DNA of 64,000 nt, from assembly GCF_024347675.1 (NCBI RefSeq), contig NZ_AP024881.1:310001-374000 (forward strand), in the 5' to 3' direction. The notes beneath the pieces were generated by a model that saw only the letters and a list, made by a program, of their open reading frames with translations, had not been told where the DNA came from and ran no database searches. The position numbers and the translations under genes are program-made. Of the stretch, positions 34,460-42,823 are shown piece by piece (position 1 is the stretch's first letter; every line of letters starts with the position of its first letter). Origin of the DNA: Vibrio ishigakensis. GTDB lineage: Bacteria; Pseudomonadota; Gammaproteobacteria; Enterobacterales; Vibrionaceae.

Positions 34460-36226
34460 TCACGCTTTTAAATCTAGCATTAGTGCTAGCAGCTCCCTTT
34501 TCTCATCGACTGATAAGCCGATACTTCTTTCTTTTGCTTGCAGAGTTTCTATTTGCCTTTCGATACACTGATAAATGACCTTATCCAGTGAATCGCAAAA
34601 TATATCTTCTAGGTTGTCTTCTTCTTTATAAGTAGGGATATCCCAACTCGCCAGAAGCGACAAGATTCTTTCGTCTTTTTGATTTCGCCAGTGCTCTAAT
34701 AACTGGCCTGTGCTGATATGGGGATGATTTAGACATTTATCAACCACATCGAGTAATAAACTTAGTCCAGGCAGGTTGGTTTGCCTAATGGAATCTAAAT
34801 TCGGGACAAAGTCCACAAATTGCGGGTTCTGTAGCAATAATGCAATAACTACCCGCATCGGTGTTCGCTCTATCTTTTTATGAGGAGCAGGGCGCGTCTC
34901 TTGCTGATTATTTTTCGATAGCAGCTGTTGCAGCTGGCTCTCTTCAACTAGACCTAGTTTGCGCCCAAGCAGTTCCCTCAGATAAAGACGAAGTGTTCCG
35001 CCTGGAACCTTGTCGATTAACGGTACAGCGAGGGTACTCAACTTCGCCATACCTTCCTTACTGCTAGTGTCTACCTGGGACAGTAAGGTTTGGAACATAA
35101 AGTCCGACAGAGACATGGCCTCGGTCACTTGCTGTTCAAATGCCTCTTTACCGTGCTGACGAATATAGCTGTCAGGATCCTCGCCATCGGGCAGGAACAT
35201 AAACTTAAGCTGACGTCCATCGTTCAGGTAGGGGAGGGCATTCTCCATCGCGCGCCATGCGGCATCTCGGCCTGCACGGTCACCATCGTAACAACAGACG
35301 ATAGTACTGGTTTGACGGAACAGCATCTGCAGGTGATCGCCCGTGGTGGAAGTACCTAGGGAAGCGACCGCATAGTCCACACCAAACTGCGCCAGAGCCA
35401 CCACATCCATATAGCCTTCGACAACCAGTACCTGCTCGGGGGAGCGGTGGGTTTGAAGAACCTCGTAAAGGCCGTAAAGCTCTTTACCCTTATGGAAAAT
35501 TGGGGTTTCTGGTGAGTTTAGGTATTTTGGCGTTCCATCACCTAGTACTCGACCACCGAATCCAATTACTCGACCGCGACGGTCTCGAATTGGAAACATC
35601 ACACGTCCGCGGAAGCGGTCGTAGCGGTTACCTTTGTCATTCTCAATCAGCATGCCCGCGCTAACTAGCGCATCTTGGGTCTGCTTCTGTTGACCAAAGT
35701 TCTTACGAACCGAGTCCCATTCGTCTGGGACAAAACCAATATCAAATTTCTGCGCTATCTCTCCACTGAGACCACGTCCCTTTAGATAGTCCACTGCTAC
35801 CTTACCTGCTGAAGTTTTTAGCTGGCTTCGATAGAAGTTAGAGATACTGCCTAAAAGATCATATAGAGAACGTTTTTGTTCAGAGTTTGCCGATGGGCCC
35901 TGGCGATTAAATCCACCTTGGCGCTGTTCTCTTGGTACCTCAACACCTAGGTGAGAGGCGAGCTCTTCAATGGCTTCAACAAACTCAAGACGTTCGTACT
36001 CCATCATAAAATCGATAGCATTACCGTGTACGCCACAGCCGAAGCAGTGATAGAACTGTTTCTCTTGGCTTACGCTAAATGATGGGGTTTTCTCGTTGTG
36101 GAATGGGCAGCAAGCACCGTAGTTTTTGCCTTGTTTCTTTAGTTTTACGCGTGCATCGATGATGTCGACGATATCGAGTCGAGCGAGCAAATCATCTATG
36201 AAGCTACGAGGGATGTGTCCTGCCAT
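34460..36226 (-). CDS. dnaG: DNA primase
   Basis: Primase makes short RNA primers for the replication fork. I chose ATG 36226 (MAGHIPRSFIDDLLARLDIV), preceded by AGGATTT, giving 588 residues; an earlier in-frame start at 36277 lies inside a terminator hairpin. The zinc-binding domain has CPFHNEKTPSF and CFGCG. The Toprim core has VVEGYMDVVALAQFG, CYDGDRAGRDAAW with the metal-binding acids, and YLNSPETPIFHKG. The C-terminal domain binds the DnaB helicase. It sits between yqeY and rpoD in the macromolecular-synthesis operon. Confidence 0.97.
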   Translation of the reverse strand: MAGHIPRSFIDDLLARLDIVDIIDARVKLKKQGKNYGACCPFHNEKTPSFSVSQEKQFYHCFGCGVHGNAIDFMMEYERLEFVEAIEELASHLGVEVPREQRQGGFNRQGPSANSEQKRSLYDLLGSISNFYRSQLKTSAGKVAVDYLKGRGLSGEIAQKFDIGFVPDEWDSVRKNFGQQKQTQDALVSAGMLIENDKGNRYDRFRGRVMFPIRDRRGRVIGFGGRVLGDGTPKYLNSPETPIFHKGKELYGLYEVLQTHRSPEQVLVVEGYMDVVALAQFGVDYAVASLGTSTTGDHLQMLFRQTSTIVCCYDGDRAGRDAAWRAMENALPYLNDGRQLKFMFLPDGEDPDSYIRQHGKEAFEQQVTEAMSLSDFMFQTLLSQVDTSSKEGMAKLSTLAVPLIDKVPGGTLRLYLRELLGRKLGLVEESQLQQLLSKNNQQETRPAPHKKIERTPMRVVIALLLQNPQFVDFVPNLDSIRQTNLPGLSLLLDVVDKCLNHPHISTGQLLEHWRNQKDERILSLLASWDIPTYKEEDNLEDIFCDSLDKVIYQCIERQIETLQAKERSIGLSVDEKRELLALMLDLKA

Positions 36227-36251
36227 AAATCCTAAAGAAATTGCCGATTGC

Positions 36252-36294
36252 GAGATACAAACAAGCCGCGCATTCAAAGAATAGCACGGCTTGA
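36252..36294 (-). terminator. Internal terminator/attenuator before dnaG
   Basis: On the minus strand CAAGCCGTGC pairs with GCGCGGCTTG, extended inside by ATTC/GAAT around a TTT loop, then TTTGTAT. The stem ends 36 bases before the dnaG ATG. This recalls the partial terminator between rpsU and dnaG in the E. coli macromolecular-synthesis operon, which keeps primase low relative to S21. Confidence 0.75.
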
Positions 36295-36314
36295 TTTAAA
36301 TATTGGCTTGGGAA

Positions 36315-36758
36315 TTAAGCAAGTTTAGAGCGAACTAAACCACTTACTTTACCCATGTCTGCGCGCCCTTGAATTTGTGGTTTCAGAACGCCCATCACTT
36401 TACCCATGTCTTGCATGCCCGCAGCACCTGATTCAGTGATTGCACCTTCAATGAGGGCAGCAACTTCTTCTTCGGTAAGCGGTTGAGGCATAAATTCCTC
36501 AAGTACTGTGATTTCTACTCTTTCTACCTCTGCAAGGTCTTCACGACCTGCTGATTCGTATTGAGCCACAGAATCGCGACGTTGTTTAACCATTTTGGTC
36601 AGCACTGCAATGATATCGTCGTCGTTCAGAGTAATCTGTTCGTCAACTTCACGTTGCTTGATTGCTGATAGAGCTAAACGGATAGTGCCAAGGCGCGGTT
36701 TGTCCTTGGCCTTCATCGCTAGTTTTTGCTCTTCTTTGAGTGTATCAATCAGAGCCAT
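36315..36758 (-). CDS. yqeY: GatB/YqeY domain protein
   Basis: The 147-residue helical protein belongs to the YqeY family, related to the tail domain of GatB, the amidotransferase subunit that binds tRNA. Motifs are LKEEQKLAMKAKDKPRLGTI followed by RLALSAIKQREVDEQ, and the C-terminal GAAGMQDMGKVMGVLKPQIQ with GRADMGKVSGLVRSKL. No separate catalytic role is established; a tRNA-related or amidation role is suggested. It lies 24 bases after rpsU and before dnaG, in the operon that ends with rpoD. Confidence 0.9.
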   Translation of the reverse strand: MALIDTLKEEQKLAMKAKDKPRLGTIRLALSAIKQREVDEQITLNDDDIIAVLTKMVKQRRDSVAQYESAGREDLAEVERVEITVLEEFMPQPLTEEEVAALIEGAITESGAAGMQDMGKVMGVLKPQIQGRADMGKVSGLVRSKLA

Positions 36759-36782
36759 TACTAATTCCTGATTAAACGGGGA

Positions 36783-36998
36783 TTAGTAAAGACGAACGCG
36801 ACGTGCGTTTTCGCGAGCTAGCTTCTTAGCGTGACGCTTTTGAGCCGCTGCTTTAGCGCGTTTGCGAACTGTAGTTGGTTTCTCGTAGTGCTCACGACGG
36901 CGCACTTCAGAAAGAATACCTGCTTTTTCGCAAGAGCGTTTAAAGCGACGTAGAGCTACGTCGAACGGTTCGTTTTCACGTACTTTAACTACTGGCAT
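36783..36998 (-). CDS. rpsU: 30S ribosomal protein S21
   Basis: S21 is a small, highly basic protein near the mRNA exit site that helps start translation. The 71-residue sequence [20 protein letters not shown] and [20 protein letters not shown] is the conserved core, with a lysine/arginine-rich tail. It is the first gene of the rpsU-yqeY-dnaG-rpoD operon. A promoter about 100 bases upstream fits. It is divergent from tsaD, with about 220 bases between. Confidence 0.99.
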
Positions 36999-37100
36999 AT
37001 GCCTTTCACCTCAGGGGTTATTCGTTACTACTGGTTTTCACGGTTCCAAGCAAATGTTTATGCGTGGAGAATAACCAGCTTGATCAAAAATGGTGCGGAA

Positions 37101-37129
37101 TTTTAATCTGAAGTGACCGTGTTTGTAAA
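37101..37129 (-). promoter_or_regulatory. Candidate promoter of the rpsU-dnaG-rpoD operon
   Basis: On the minus strand TTTACA (37124-37129) and TTAAAA (37101-37106) are spaced by 17 bases. A leader of about 95 bases would precede rpsU. No clear LexA box was found here, unlike E. coli. Confidence 0.5.
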
Positions 37130-37220
37130 GCACTTTATTGGGGATAAAACGATCAATTATTTGGTAGCGGATGTAGGACAGTGCTAATATGCGCCAAATT
37201 GTCAGCATCTCGAGAAAACT

Positions 37221-38240
37221 ATGCGAATTTTAGGAATCGAAACATCCTGTGATGAGACAGGCATTGCTATTTATGATGATGAGCAAGGCTTGTTGTCACA
37301 CCAACTCTACAGCCAAGTAAAACTGCACGCCGATTATGGTGGCGTTGTACCTGAGCTGGCATCTCGAGATCACGTTAAAAAGACTATTCCTCTTATTAAA
37401 GAAGCGCTAGCCGATGCCAATCTTACCAAAGATGACATCGATGGCGTAGCCTATACCGCAGGCCCAGGTCTTGTTGGGGCGCTTCTGGTGGGTGCAACTA
37501 TTGGTCGCAGTATTGCTTATGCTTGGGATGTTCCAGCAGTGCCTGTGCACCACATGGAAGGGCATTTGCTGGCGCCTATGCTAGAGGATAACCCACCACC
37601 GTTTCCCTTTGTTGCGCTTCTTGTTTCTGGGGGCCATACCATGATCGTTGAAGTGAAAGGGATCGGTGAGTATCAGATCCTTGGTGAGTCTATCGATGAC
37701 GCTGCCGGTGAGGCTTTTGATAAGACGGCCAAGCTAATGGGCCTAGATTATCCTGGTGGTCCACTACTTTCTCGTCTAGCAGAAAACGGCACGCCGGGTC
37801 GCTTTAAGTTCCCACGCCCAATGACAGACAGACCTGGCTTAGACATGAGCTTTTCTGGCCTTAAGACCTTCGCTGCTAATACCATTGCGGCAAATGGGGA
37901 TGATGACCAGACTCGCGCTGATATTGCCTATGCCTTCCAAGAGGCGGTGTGCGCGACTCTAGCCATTAAGTGCAAGCGTGCCCTTGAGCAAACCGGTATG
38001 AAGCGTATCGTGATTGCAGGTGGTGTGAGTGCGAATAAGCAACTGCGTAAAGATTTAGAGGCACTAGCTGCGAAAGTGGGCGGAGAGGTTTATTACCCTA
38101 GAACAGAATTCTGTACCGACAATGGTGCCATGATCGCGTATGCGGGCATGCAGCGACTGAAGAATAAAGAGGTCTCAGACCTCTCAGTAAAAGCTCAGCC
38201 ACGTTGGCCGATCGATCAGCTCCAGCCCATTAGTGAATAA
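37221..38240 (+). CDS. tsaD: tRNA threonylcarbamoyladenosine transferase subunit
   Basis: TsaD attaches the threonylcarbamoyl group to A37 of ANN-decoding tRNAs together with TsaB, TsaC and TsaE. The 339 residues carry the ASKHA-fold nucleotide motifs: [20 protein letters not shown] at the start, [12 protein letters not shown] with the two metal-binding histidines, [13 protein letters not shown], and [12 protein letters not shown] near residue 270. The length is that of E. coli TsaD. It is divergent from rpsU, as in E. coli, and is followed by a terminator and the aox gene. Confidence 0.98.
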   Translation: MRILGIETSCDETGIAIYDDEQGLLSHQLYSQVKLHADYGGVVPELASRDHVKKTIPLIKEALADANLTKDDIDGVAYTAGPGLVGALLVGATIGRSIAYAWDVPAVPVHHMEGHLLAPMLEDNPPPFPFVALLVSGGHTMIVEVKGIGEYQILGESIDDAAGEAFDKTAKLMGLDYPGGPLLSRLAENGTPGRFKFPRPMTDRPGLDMSFSGLKTFAANTIAANGDDDQTRADIAYAFQEAVCATLAIKCKRALEQTGMKRIVIAGGVSANKQLRKDLEALAAKVGGEVYYPRTEFCTDNGAMIAYAGMQRLKNKEVSDLSVKAQPRWPIDQLQPISE

Positions 38241-38248
38241 TCAGCATA

Positions 38249-38275
38249 AACGCTCCCACGTGGAGCGTTTTTTTT
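38249..38275 (+). terminator. Terminator of tsaD
   Basis: AACGCTCC-CACGT-GGAGCGTT (38249-38269) is followed by a run of T to 38275. Confidence 0.92.
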
Positions 38276-38334
38276 GGCTCTGACATATCCGTTAAACTTT
38301 TTTTTAATGATTAAAATTTTTTTTAACAATAAGC

Positions 38335-38373
38335 TTGTAATACAGACTTAAAATTGTATATTTAATGCATCTT
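38335..38373 (+). promoter_or_regulatory. aox promoter with an NsrR-like operator
   Basis: TTGTAA (38335-38340) and TATATT (38357-38362) are 16 bases apart. AAATTGTATAT plus TTAATGCATCTT (38351-38373) resembles the NsrR palindrome AAGATGCATTT/AAATGCATCTT: the right half matches 10 of 11 positions and the left about 7 of 11. The site covers the -10 box, a repressor position. In Vibrio fischeri aox is known to be NsrR-controlled and induced by nitric oxide. Confidence 0.65.
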
Positions 38374-38394
38374 AATCGTTGGGGAGAAAGAAAC

Positions 38395-39030
38395 ATGGCG
38401 GAGTTTCAATTAAAACATAGAGATACCAGCAAGCTGAGTGACTACATTGCTTACAAGATCACTCAGGTGTTGAAGTTTTGTCTCAATATCTTCTATGGCA
38501 AGAAGTACGCTAAGCGTGCAGTGATACTAGAAACCATAGCAGCGGTTCCAGGTATGGTTGCGGGTATGTTCAATCACCTTAAGGCTCTTCGTCGTATGCG
38601 TGATGATGAGGGTTGGATTCGTGAGTTACTGGATGAGGCAGAGAACGAGCGCATGCACCTAATGATTTTCCTCGATATCGCTAAACCAAGCTGGATCGAA
38701 CGCTTACTAGTGCTGTTAGGACAGGGCGTATTTATCGTGGTTTATAGCGTGCTTTATCTGCTTTCCTCAAAGATCGCACACCGTATCGTAGGTTATTTCG
38801 AGGAAGAGGCGTGTAAGAGCTACACTGAGTACCTTGAGAAAATCGATAGTGGTATCGTTGATAATGTCGATGCTCCAGAGATCGCAATTAAATACTATCA
38901 ACTGCCGGCCGATGCCAAGCTAAGAGATGTTGTTCTGCGTATCCGTGAAGATGAAGCCAAGCATAGAGACCGCAACCATGGCTTTGCAGACTCTTATCAA
39001 GCAAAAGATCTACCAGCACACCAAAGCTAA
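38395..39030 (+). CDS. aox: Alternative oxidase (cyanide- and NO-resistant ubiquinol oxidase)
   Basis: This diiron membrane enzyme oxidises ubiquinol and reduces oxygen to water without pumping protons; it stays active when nitric oxide blocks heme oxidases. From ATG 38395 (GGGGAGAAAG before it) the protein has 211 residues, the short bacterial form. Likely iron ligands are Glu46 (LETIAAVPGM), Glu85/His88 (ENERMHLM), Glu137 region (YFEEEACKSY) and Glu187/His190 (EDEAKHRD), the four-helix-bundle pattern of AOX. The hydrophobic stretch at residues 104-124 binds the membrane. It interrupts the tsaD-plsY order of E. coli. Confidence 0.93.
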   Translation: MAEFQLKHRDTSKLSDYIAYKITQVLKFCLNIFYGKKYAKRAVILETIAAVPGMVAGMFNHLKALRRMRDDEGWIRELLDEAENERMHLMIFLDIAKPSWIERLLVLLGQGVFIVVYSVLYLLSSKIAHRIVGYFEEEACKSYTEYLEKIDSGIVDNVDAPEIAIKYYQLPADAKLRDVVLRIREDEAKHRDRNHGFADSYQAKDLPAHQS

Positions 39031-39067
39031 TTCCTTTCAGGCCAATCTTAGGGTTGGCCTGACATCT

Positions 39068-39661
39068 CTACTTTTTTTTCAGGCCTACCTTAGGTTCCTC
39101 ACCGCTGATCAGTCGCTTTATATTTCCTTGGTGACGCCAAATGATAAGACAGCACAGCATAGCAACGGGTAAAGTGTACTGAGGCTTGATAAGCCAGGTA
39201 TAAAATGGAGCGACGAGTGCTGTGATTAACGCAGCAAGCGAGGAATAGCGGAATAGAAAAACCGCAGTGAGCCAAGTGCCCATCAACATGCCTGTTAGAT
39301 CCCATCCGATTGGCGCAATTGCCCCGATAGCCGTAGCCACTCCTTTGCCCCCTTTAAAGTGAAAGAAGATAGGGTAGATGTGGCCAATACAGGCGGCAAT
39401 ACCTATAAGCCCTAGCATCACAGGGTCGATATCGAGAAAGTAACCTGTCCAAACCGGGATGATGCCTTTTGCCATATCGCAGAACAAAACCAAGAAGGCT
39501 GGGAGTTTCCCACCTATGCGCAGCACATTGGTAGCCCCTGGGTTGTTCGAGCCGGAGGTCCTAGGATCAGGCAGTTTGAATATGCGACAGATCAGCACGG
39601 CACTGGAAACTGAGCCCAATAGATAGGCGCAGATAATCATGATCAGTACCATTGCAGACAT
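39068..39661 (-). CDS. plsY: Glycerol-3-phosphate acyltransferase PlsY
   Basis: PlsY uses acyl-phosphate to acylate glycerol 3-phosphate, the first step of phospholipid synthesis, in the inner membrane. The 197 residues have five to seven membrane helices. Conserved loops are [31 protein letters not shown] and the helix motif near RHQGNIKRL. The length matches the family. It is convergent with aox and divergent from folB, as in E. coli. A hairpin (GGCCAA...TTGGCC, 39041-39060) lies between it and aox. Confidence 0.96.
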   Translation of the reverse strand: MSAMVLIMIICAYLLGSVSSAVLICRIFKLPDPRTSGSNNPGATNVLRIGGKLPAFLVLFCDMAKGIIPVWTGYFLDIDPVMLGLIGIAACIGHIYPIFFHFKGGKGVATAIGAIAPIGWDLTGMLMGTWLTAVFLFRYSSLAALITALVAPFYTWLIKPQYTLPVAMLCCLIIWRHQGNIKRLISGEEPKVGLKKK

Positions 39662-39800
39662 AGATATCCTTTACAATTTTGTCTCGGCCTGTCCACAAAT
39701 CAGGATGATAGATGGACGCTGGATGTAGTATATTACGTTTTTTTCTTAATTGGGCTTATCCGACCTCAAACTTTAGCGGATGAGAGCAAGGAGCAGGGAT

Positions 39801-40160
39801 ATGATTCAAGACCGCGTATTTATTGAGCAGCTAGAGGTTATCACCACTATTGGGGTGTACGACTGGGAACAAGAGATTAAGCAAAAGCTGGTGCTTGATA
39901 TCGAAATGGCCCATGACAACACTAAAGCTGGTCTAAGCGATGACGTGAATGACGCCTTAGATTATTTCTCAGTGAGCCAAGCTATCTTGAAGCATATCGA
40001 AAATGGTCGATTCCTATTGGTTGAGAGAGTAGCCGAAGAGGTTGCTGCTATCATAATGAATGATTTTAGCGTCCCTTGGGTGAAAATCCGTGTTCGCAAA
40101 CCAGGCGCAGTACCACAAGCCACTAGCGTGGGTGTGGTGATTGAGCGAGGAAGCTTGTGA
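39801..40160 (+). CDS. folB: Dihydroneopterin aldolase
   Basis: FolB converts dihydroneopterin to 6-hydroxymethyl-dihydropterin in folate synthesis. From ATG 39801 (AAGGAGCAGGGAT before it) the protein has 119 residues, the family length. Motifs are IEQLEVITTIGVYDWEQEIK with the substrate-binding Glu, DYFSVSQAILKHIE and the C-terminal KIRVRKPGAVPQATSVGVVI. An upstream in-frame ATG adds seven residues and lacks a ribosome site. Its stop overlaps the GTG start of folK. Confidence 0.95.
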   Translation: MIQDRVFIEQLEVITTIGVYDWEQEIKQKLVLDIEMAHDNTKAGLSDDVNDALDYFSVSQAILKHIENGRFLLVERVAEEVAAIIMNDFSVPWVKIRVRKPGAVPQATSVGVVIERGSL

Positions 40161-40654
40161 CTCGAGTCTACCTCGGCGTAGGTACCAATATAGATAGGCA
40201 GCGTCACGCTGTTGCTGCCGTCACTGAATTGAAAAAACTAGATGCTAATCTGCAAGTGTCTACCGTTTATCAATGCCCAGCCAGCGGCTTTGAAGGTGCT
40301 GAGTTTTTCAACTTTGTAGTAGGTCTAGAGGTTTCTCTTGAGCTAGACCAACTCAGGCAGCACCTGCGCAACCTTGAGGTTCAATATGGACGTCCCTTGG
40401 ATGCGAAAAAGAATAAAGACCGCACCCTAGATATCGATATTTTGTTGTTTGGTGAGGAGGTTTGCACCGATAAACCTCAGCTACCGAGAAGCGATATCTT
40501 TAAGTTTAATTTTGTTCTGCAACCATTGAAGGAGCTTTGTCCTGAACTGGTGATCCCAACTGACGGCCGCACAGTAGCAAAGCTTTGGGAGCAGACTTTT
40601 GAATCCATCGGCGGAGATGCAAACCTCTCGCCTGTATCAATCTATTTTAAGTGA
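40157..40654 (+). CDS. folK: 2-amino-4-hydroxy-6-hydroxymethyldihydropteridine pyrophosphokinase
   Basis: FolK transfers pyrophosphate from ATP to the FolB product, the next folate step. The 165 residues start with GTG at 40157, overlapping the folB stop (GTGA), so the two enzymes are translated together. The conserved motifs are VYLGVGTNIDRQRH, STVYQCPASGFEG and the metal-binding RTLDIDILLFG. In E. coli, folK lies elsewhere with pcnB, so this folB-folK pair is a Vibrio-type arrangement. uppP follows after ten bases. Confidence 0.95.
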   Translation: MTRVYLGVGTNIDRQRHAVAAVTELKKLDANLQVSTVYQCPASGFEGAEFFNFVVGLEVSLELDQLRQHLRNLEVQYGRPLDAKKNKDRTLDIDILLFGEEVCTDKPQLPRSDIFKFNFVLQPLKELCPELVIPTDGRTVAKLWEQTFESIGGDANLSPVSIYFK

Positions 40655-40664
40655 TTAATAATTA

Positions 40665-41468
40665 ATGAGTTATTTTGAAGCTTTTGTCTTGGCCTTGATT
40701 CAAGGTCTTACTGAGTTCTTGCCTATTTCAAGTTCTGCTCACCTGATCCTGCCTTCAGCTGTATTGGGCTGGGAAGACCAAGGGCTGGCATTCGACGTTG
40801 CGGTACACGTAGGTACCTTGCTAGCAGTTGTTATTTACTTCCGCAACGAGGTTGTTAGCCTGCTAAGAGCCTTCTTCGCATCTGTGTTTAAACAAGAGCA
40901 CAGTAAAGAATCGAAACTGGCGTGGATGATTATCCTAGCAACCATTCCAGCAGGTCTTGCAGGTCTGTTCCTGAATGACTTGATTGAGCTCTATCTACGC
41001 AGTGCTTGGGTGATCGCGTGTACCACTATCATCTTTGGCTTGCTTCTATGGTACGTGGATAAGACCTCGGCTCTACGCGATGACGAGTACCAGACCACGT
41101 GGAAGAAATCTCTATTTATCGGTGTCGCTCAAGCGATGGCGATGATCCCTGGTACTTCTCGCTCTGGTGCAACCATTACTGCGGCACTTTATCTTGGCTT
41201 TACTCGTGAAGCGGCGGCTCGCTTCTCTTTCTTGATGTCTATTCCTATCATCACCTTGGCGGGTGGTTATCTAGGCACTAAGCTAGCGTTGAGCCCAGAG
41301 CCTATGCACCTTGGTGTGCTATCAACCGGGATTGCAGTTTCCTTTGTCAGTGCTTATTTCTGTATTCACTACTTCCTGAAACTGATCTCTCGTATGGGTA
41401 TGACCCCGTTCGTTATCTATCGACTCATTCTAGGTGTAGGTCTATTTGCCTTCTTAATGACTCGCTAA
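40665..41468 (+). CDS. uppP: Undecaprenyl-diphosphatase
   Basis: UppP (BacA) removes a phosphate from undecaprenyl diphosphate, recycling the lipid carrier for peptidoglycan and O-antigen. The 267-residue protein has about eight membrane helices. The active-site motifs are [20 protein letters not shown] (Glu-rich first loop) and [20 protein letters not shown]. The length matches the family. It follows folK and shares a bidirectional terminator with the convergent cca gene. Confidence 0.97.
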   Translation: MSYFEAFVLALIQGLTEFLPISSSAHLILPSAVLGWEDQGLAFDVAVHVGTLLAVVIYFRNEVVSLLRAFFASVFKQEHSKESKLAWMIILATIPAGLAGLFLNDLIELYLRSAWVIACTTIIFGLLLWYVDKTSALRDDEYQTTWKKSLFIGVAQAMAMIPGTSRSGATITAALYLGFTREAAARFSFLMSIPIITLAGGYLGTKLALSPEPMHLGVLSTGIAVSFVSAYFCIHYFLKLISRMGMTPFVIYRLILGVGLFAFLMTR

Positions 41469-41478
41469 GGAAAAAACA

Positions 41479-41506
41479 AGAAAGTGGCTCTAGGGCCACT
41501 TTTTTT
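41479..41506. terminator. Bidirectional terminator between uppP and cca
   Basis: AAAGTGGC-TCTAGG-GCCACTTT (41481-41502) is flanked by an A run and a T run; its right half overlaps the end of cca. Confidence 0.88.
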
Positions 41507-42734
41507 GTGCCTGCCATTCTTCCTTGATACCTTGAATCGCATCGATTCGTCTCTGAGACAGCTGATCGCGGATATCCTTGCCCTTAAAACCATCGGCTAT
41601 GATGGATTGCACGTCGACCTCGAGCGCGGCTTGATGGGCCTGCTTAAAGTAGTCTCGTTGTGTATAGTCGATATCTTCAAAACCAGTGCGGCCGCGAGAA
41701 TCGGCCATACAAGATAGGAGAACCTGCTCCAGTCGCTCCGGCTTGCGCCATACATCTAAGCTGTCTAGCACCTTTAATACAGTTGCGGCCTTCAGCTCTT
41801 GAGCTCTATGTACGTTAGAGTGTTGAGCACAGACATTAAGAGCCAGTTGCTTAAATTGATTAGGGAGTCTTAAACGAGCGCACAGTTTCTCGATTATCTT
41901 TAGCCCTGTGTGGCAATGCATCTTGTGGCTTGGCCATTCGCTTTGTGGTGTAACACCTTTGCCTAAGTCATGTACCTGTGCAGCAAATCGCACCTCTTCA
42001 GAGTCGCTCAACAAAGAGGCCTCTCTGGCCACCATTAAGGTGTGGATACCTGTATCTATCTCAGGATGCCATTTCTCGGGTTGAGGAACACCAAACAGCT
42101 TATCTATTTCGGGAATAACTTCTGCTAGGGCGCCGCAGTCACGTAGCACTTGCAGAAATACTTCTGGATTCTTTGTGGTGAGAGATTTTTGCCACTCTTG
42201 CCAAACGCGTTCAGCAGTAAGGGTTTTGAGCTCACCAGAACCACTGATGTGCTTCATCAAGGCCATAGTTTCATCTGCCACCACAAAGCCGAGGTGATGT
42301 AGCTTGGCGGCAAATCGTGCCACGCGAAGCACACGAAGTGGGTCTTCGACAAAAGCCTCAGACACATGTCTGAGCAAACGAGCTTCAAGGTCGTGTGCGC
42401 CACCATAAGGGTCGGTCAGCTCTCCGCTTTCATCTTCTGCGATAGCATTGATGGTGAGGTCACGCCTGATAAGGTCTTCCTCTAGGGTGACATCAGGGGC
42501 GAAAAAGCACTCAAAGCCAGTATAGCCAGCGCCGGATTTACGCTCTGTGCGAGCAAGCGCATGTTCTTCTTTAGTCTCTGGATGCAGAAAAACAGGGAAG
42601 TCTTTGCCTACCGCCTGAAAGCCTTCCTGTTGCAGTTCTTCTGGGGTAGAGCCGACCACAACCCAGTCTCTGTCGTAGTTTTTAATGCCCAGTAGCTTAT
42701 CTCGAACTGCACCACCTACTAGATAGCGTCGCAA
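41490..42734 (-). CDS. cca: Multifunctional CCA tRNA nucleotidyltransferase
   Basis: The enzyme adds or repairs the 3' CCA of tRNAs. The core motif YLVGGAVRDKLLG is at the very start, followed by the catalytic acids in YDRDWVVVG, the RRDLTINAIA loop and the DPLRVLRVARFAAKL motif. The C-terminal HD domain (VHDLGKGVTP) gives phosphatase and phosphodiesterase activity. I chose TTG 42734, giving MRRYLVGG; AAGG lies eight bases before it and the product is close to E. coli length. A further in-frame TTG at 42776 would add 14 unlike residues over the probable promoter. No ATG starts this gene. Confidence 0.93.
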   Translation of the reverse strand: MRRYLVGGAVRDKLLGIKNYDRDWVVVGSTPEELQQEGFQAVGKDFPVFLHPETKEEHALARTERKSGAGYTGFECFFAPDVTLEEDLIRRDLTINAIAEDESGELTDPYGGAHDLEARLLRHVSEAFVEDPLRVLRVARFAAKLHHLGFVVADETMALMKHISGSGELKTLTAERVWQEWQKSLTTKNPEVFLQVLRDCGALAEVIPEIDKLFGVPQPEKWHPEIDTGIHTLMVAREASLLSDSEEVRFAAQVHDLGKGVTPQSEWPSHKMHCHTGLKIIEKLCARLRLPNQFKQLALNVCAQHSNVHRAQELKAATVLKVLDSLDVWRKPERLEQVLLSCMADSRGRTGFEDIDYTQRDYFKQAHQAALEVDVQSIIADGFKGKDIRDQLSQRRIDAIQGIKEEWQAQKKWP

Positions 42735-42823
42735 AATGTTAACCTTAATCGAATACCCTACATTAATTATGTTCAATGGTAGCTTGAGGCTAACTAGAAA
42801 AGAAGTGGAGTTAGGCTTCTCTT

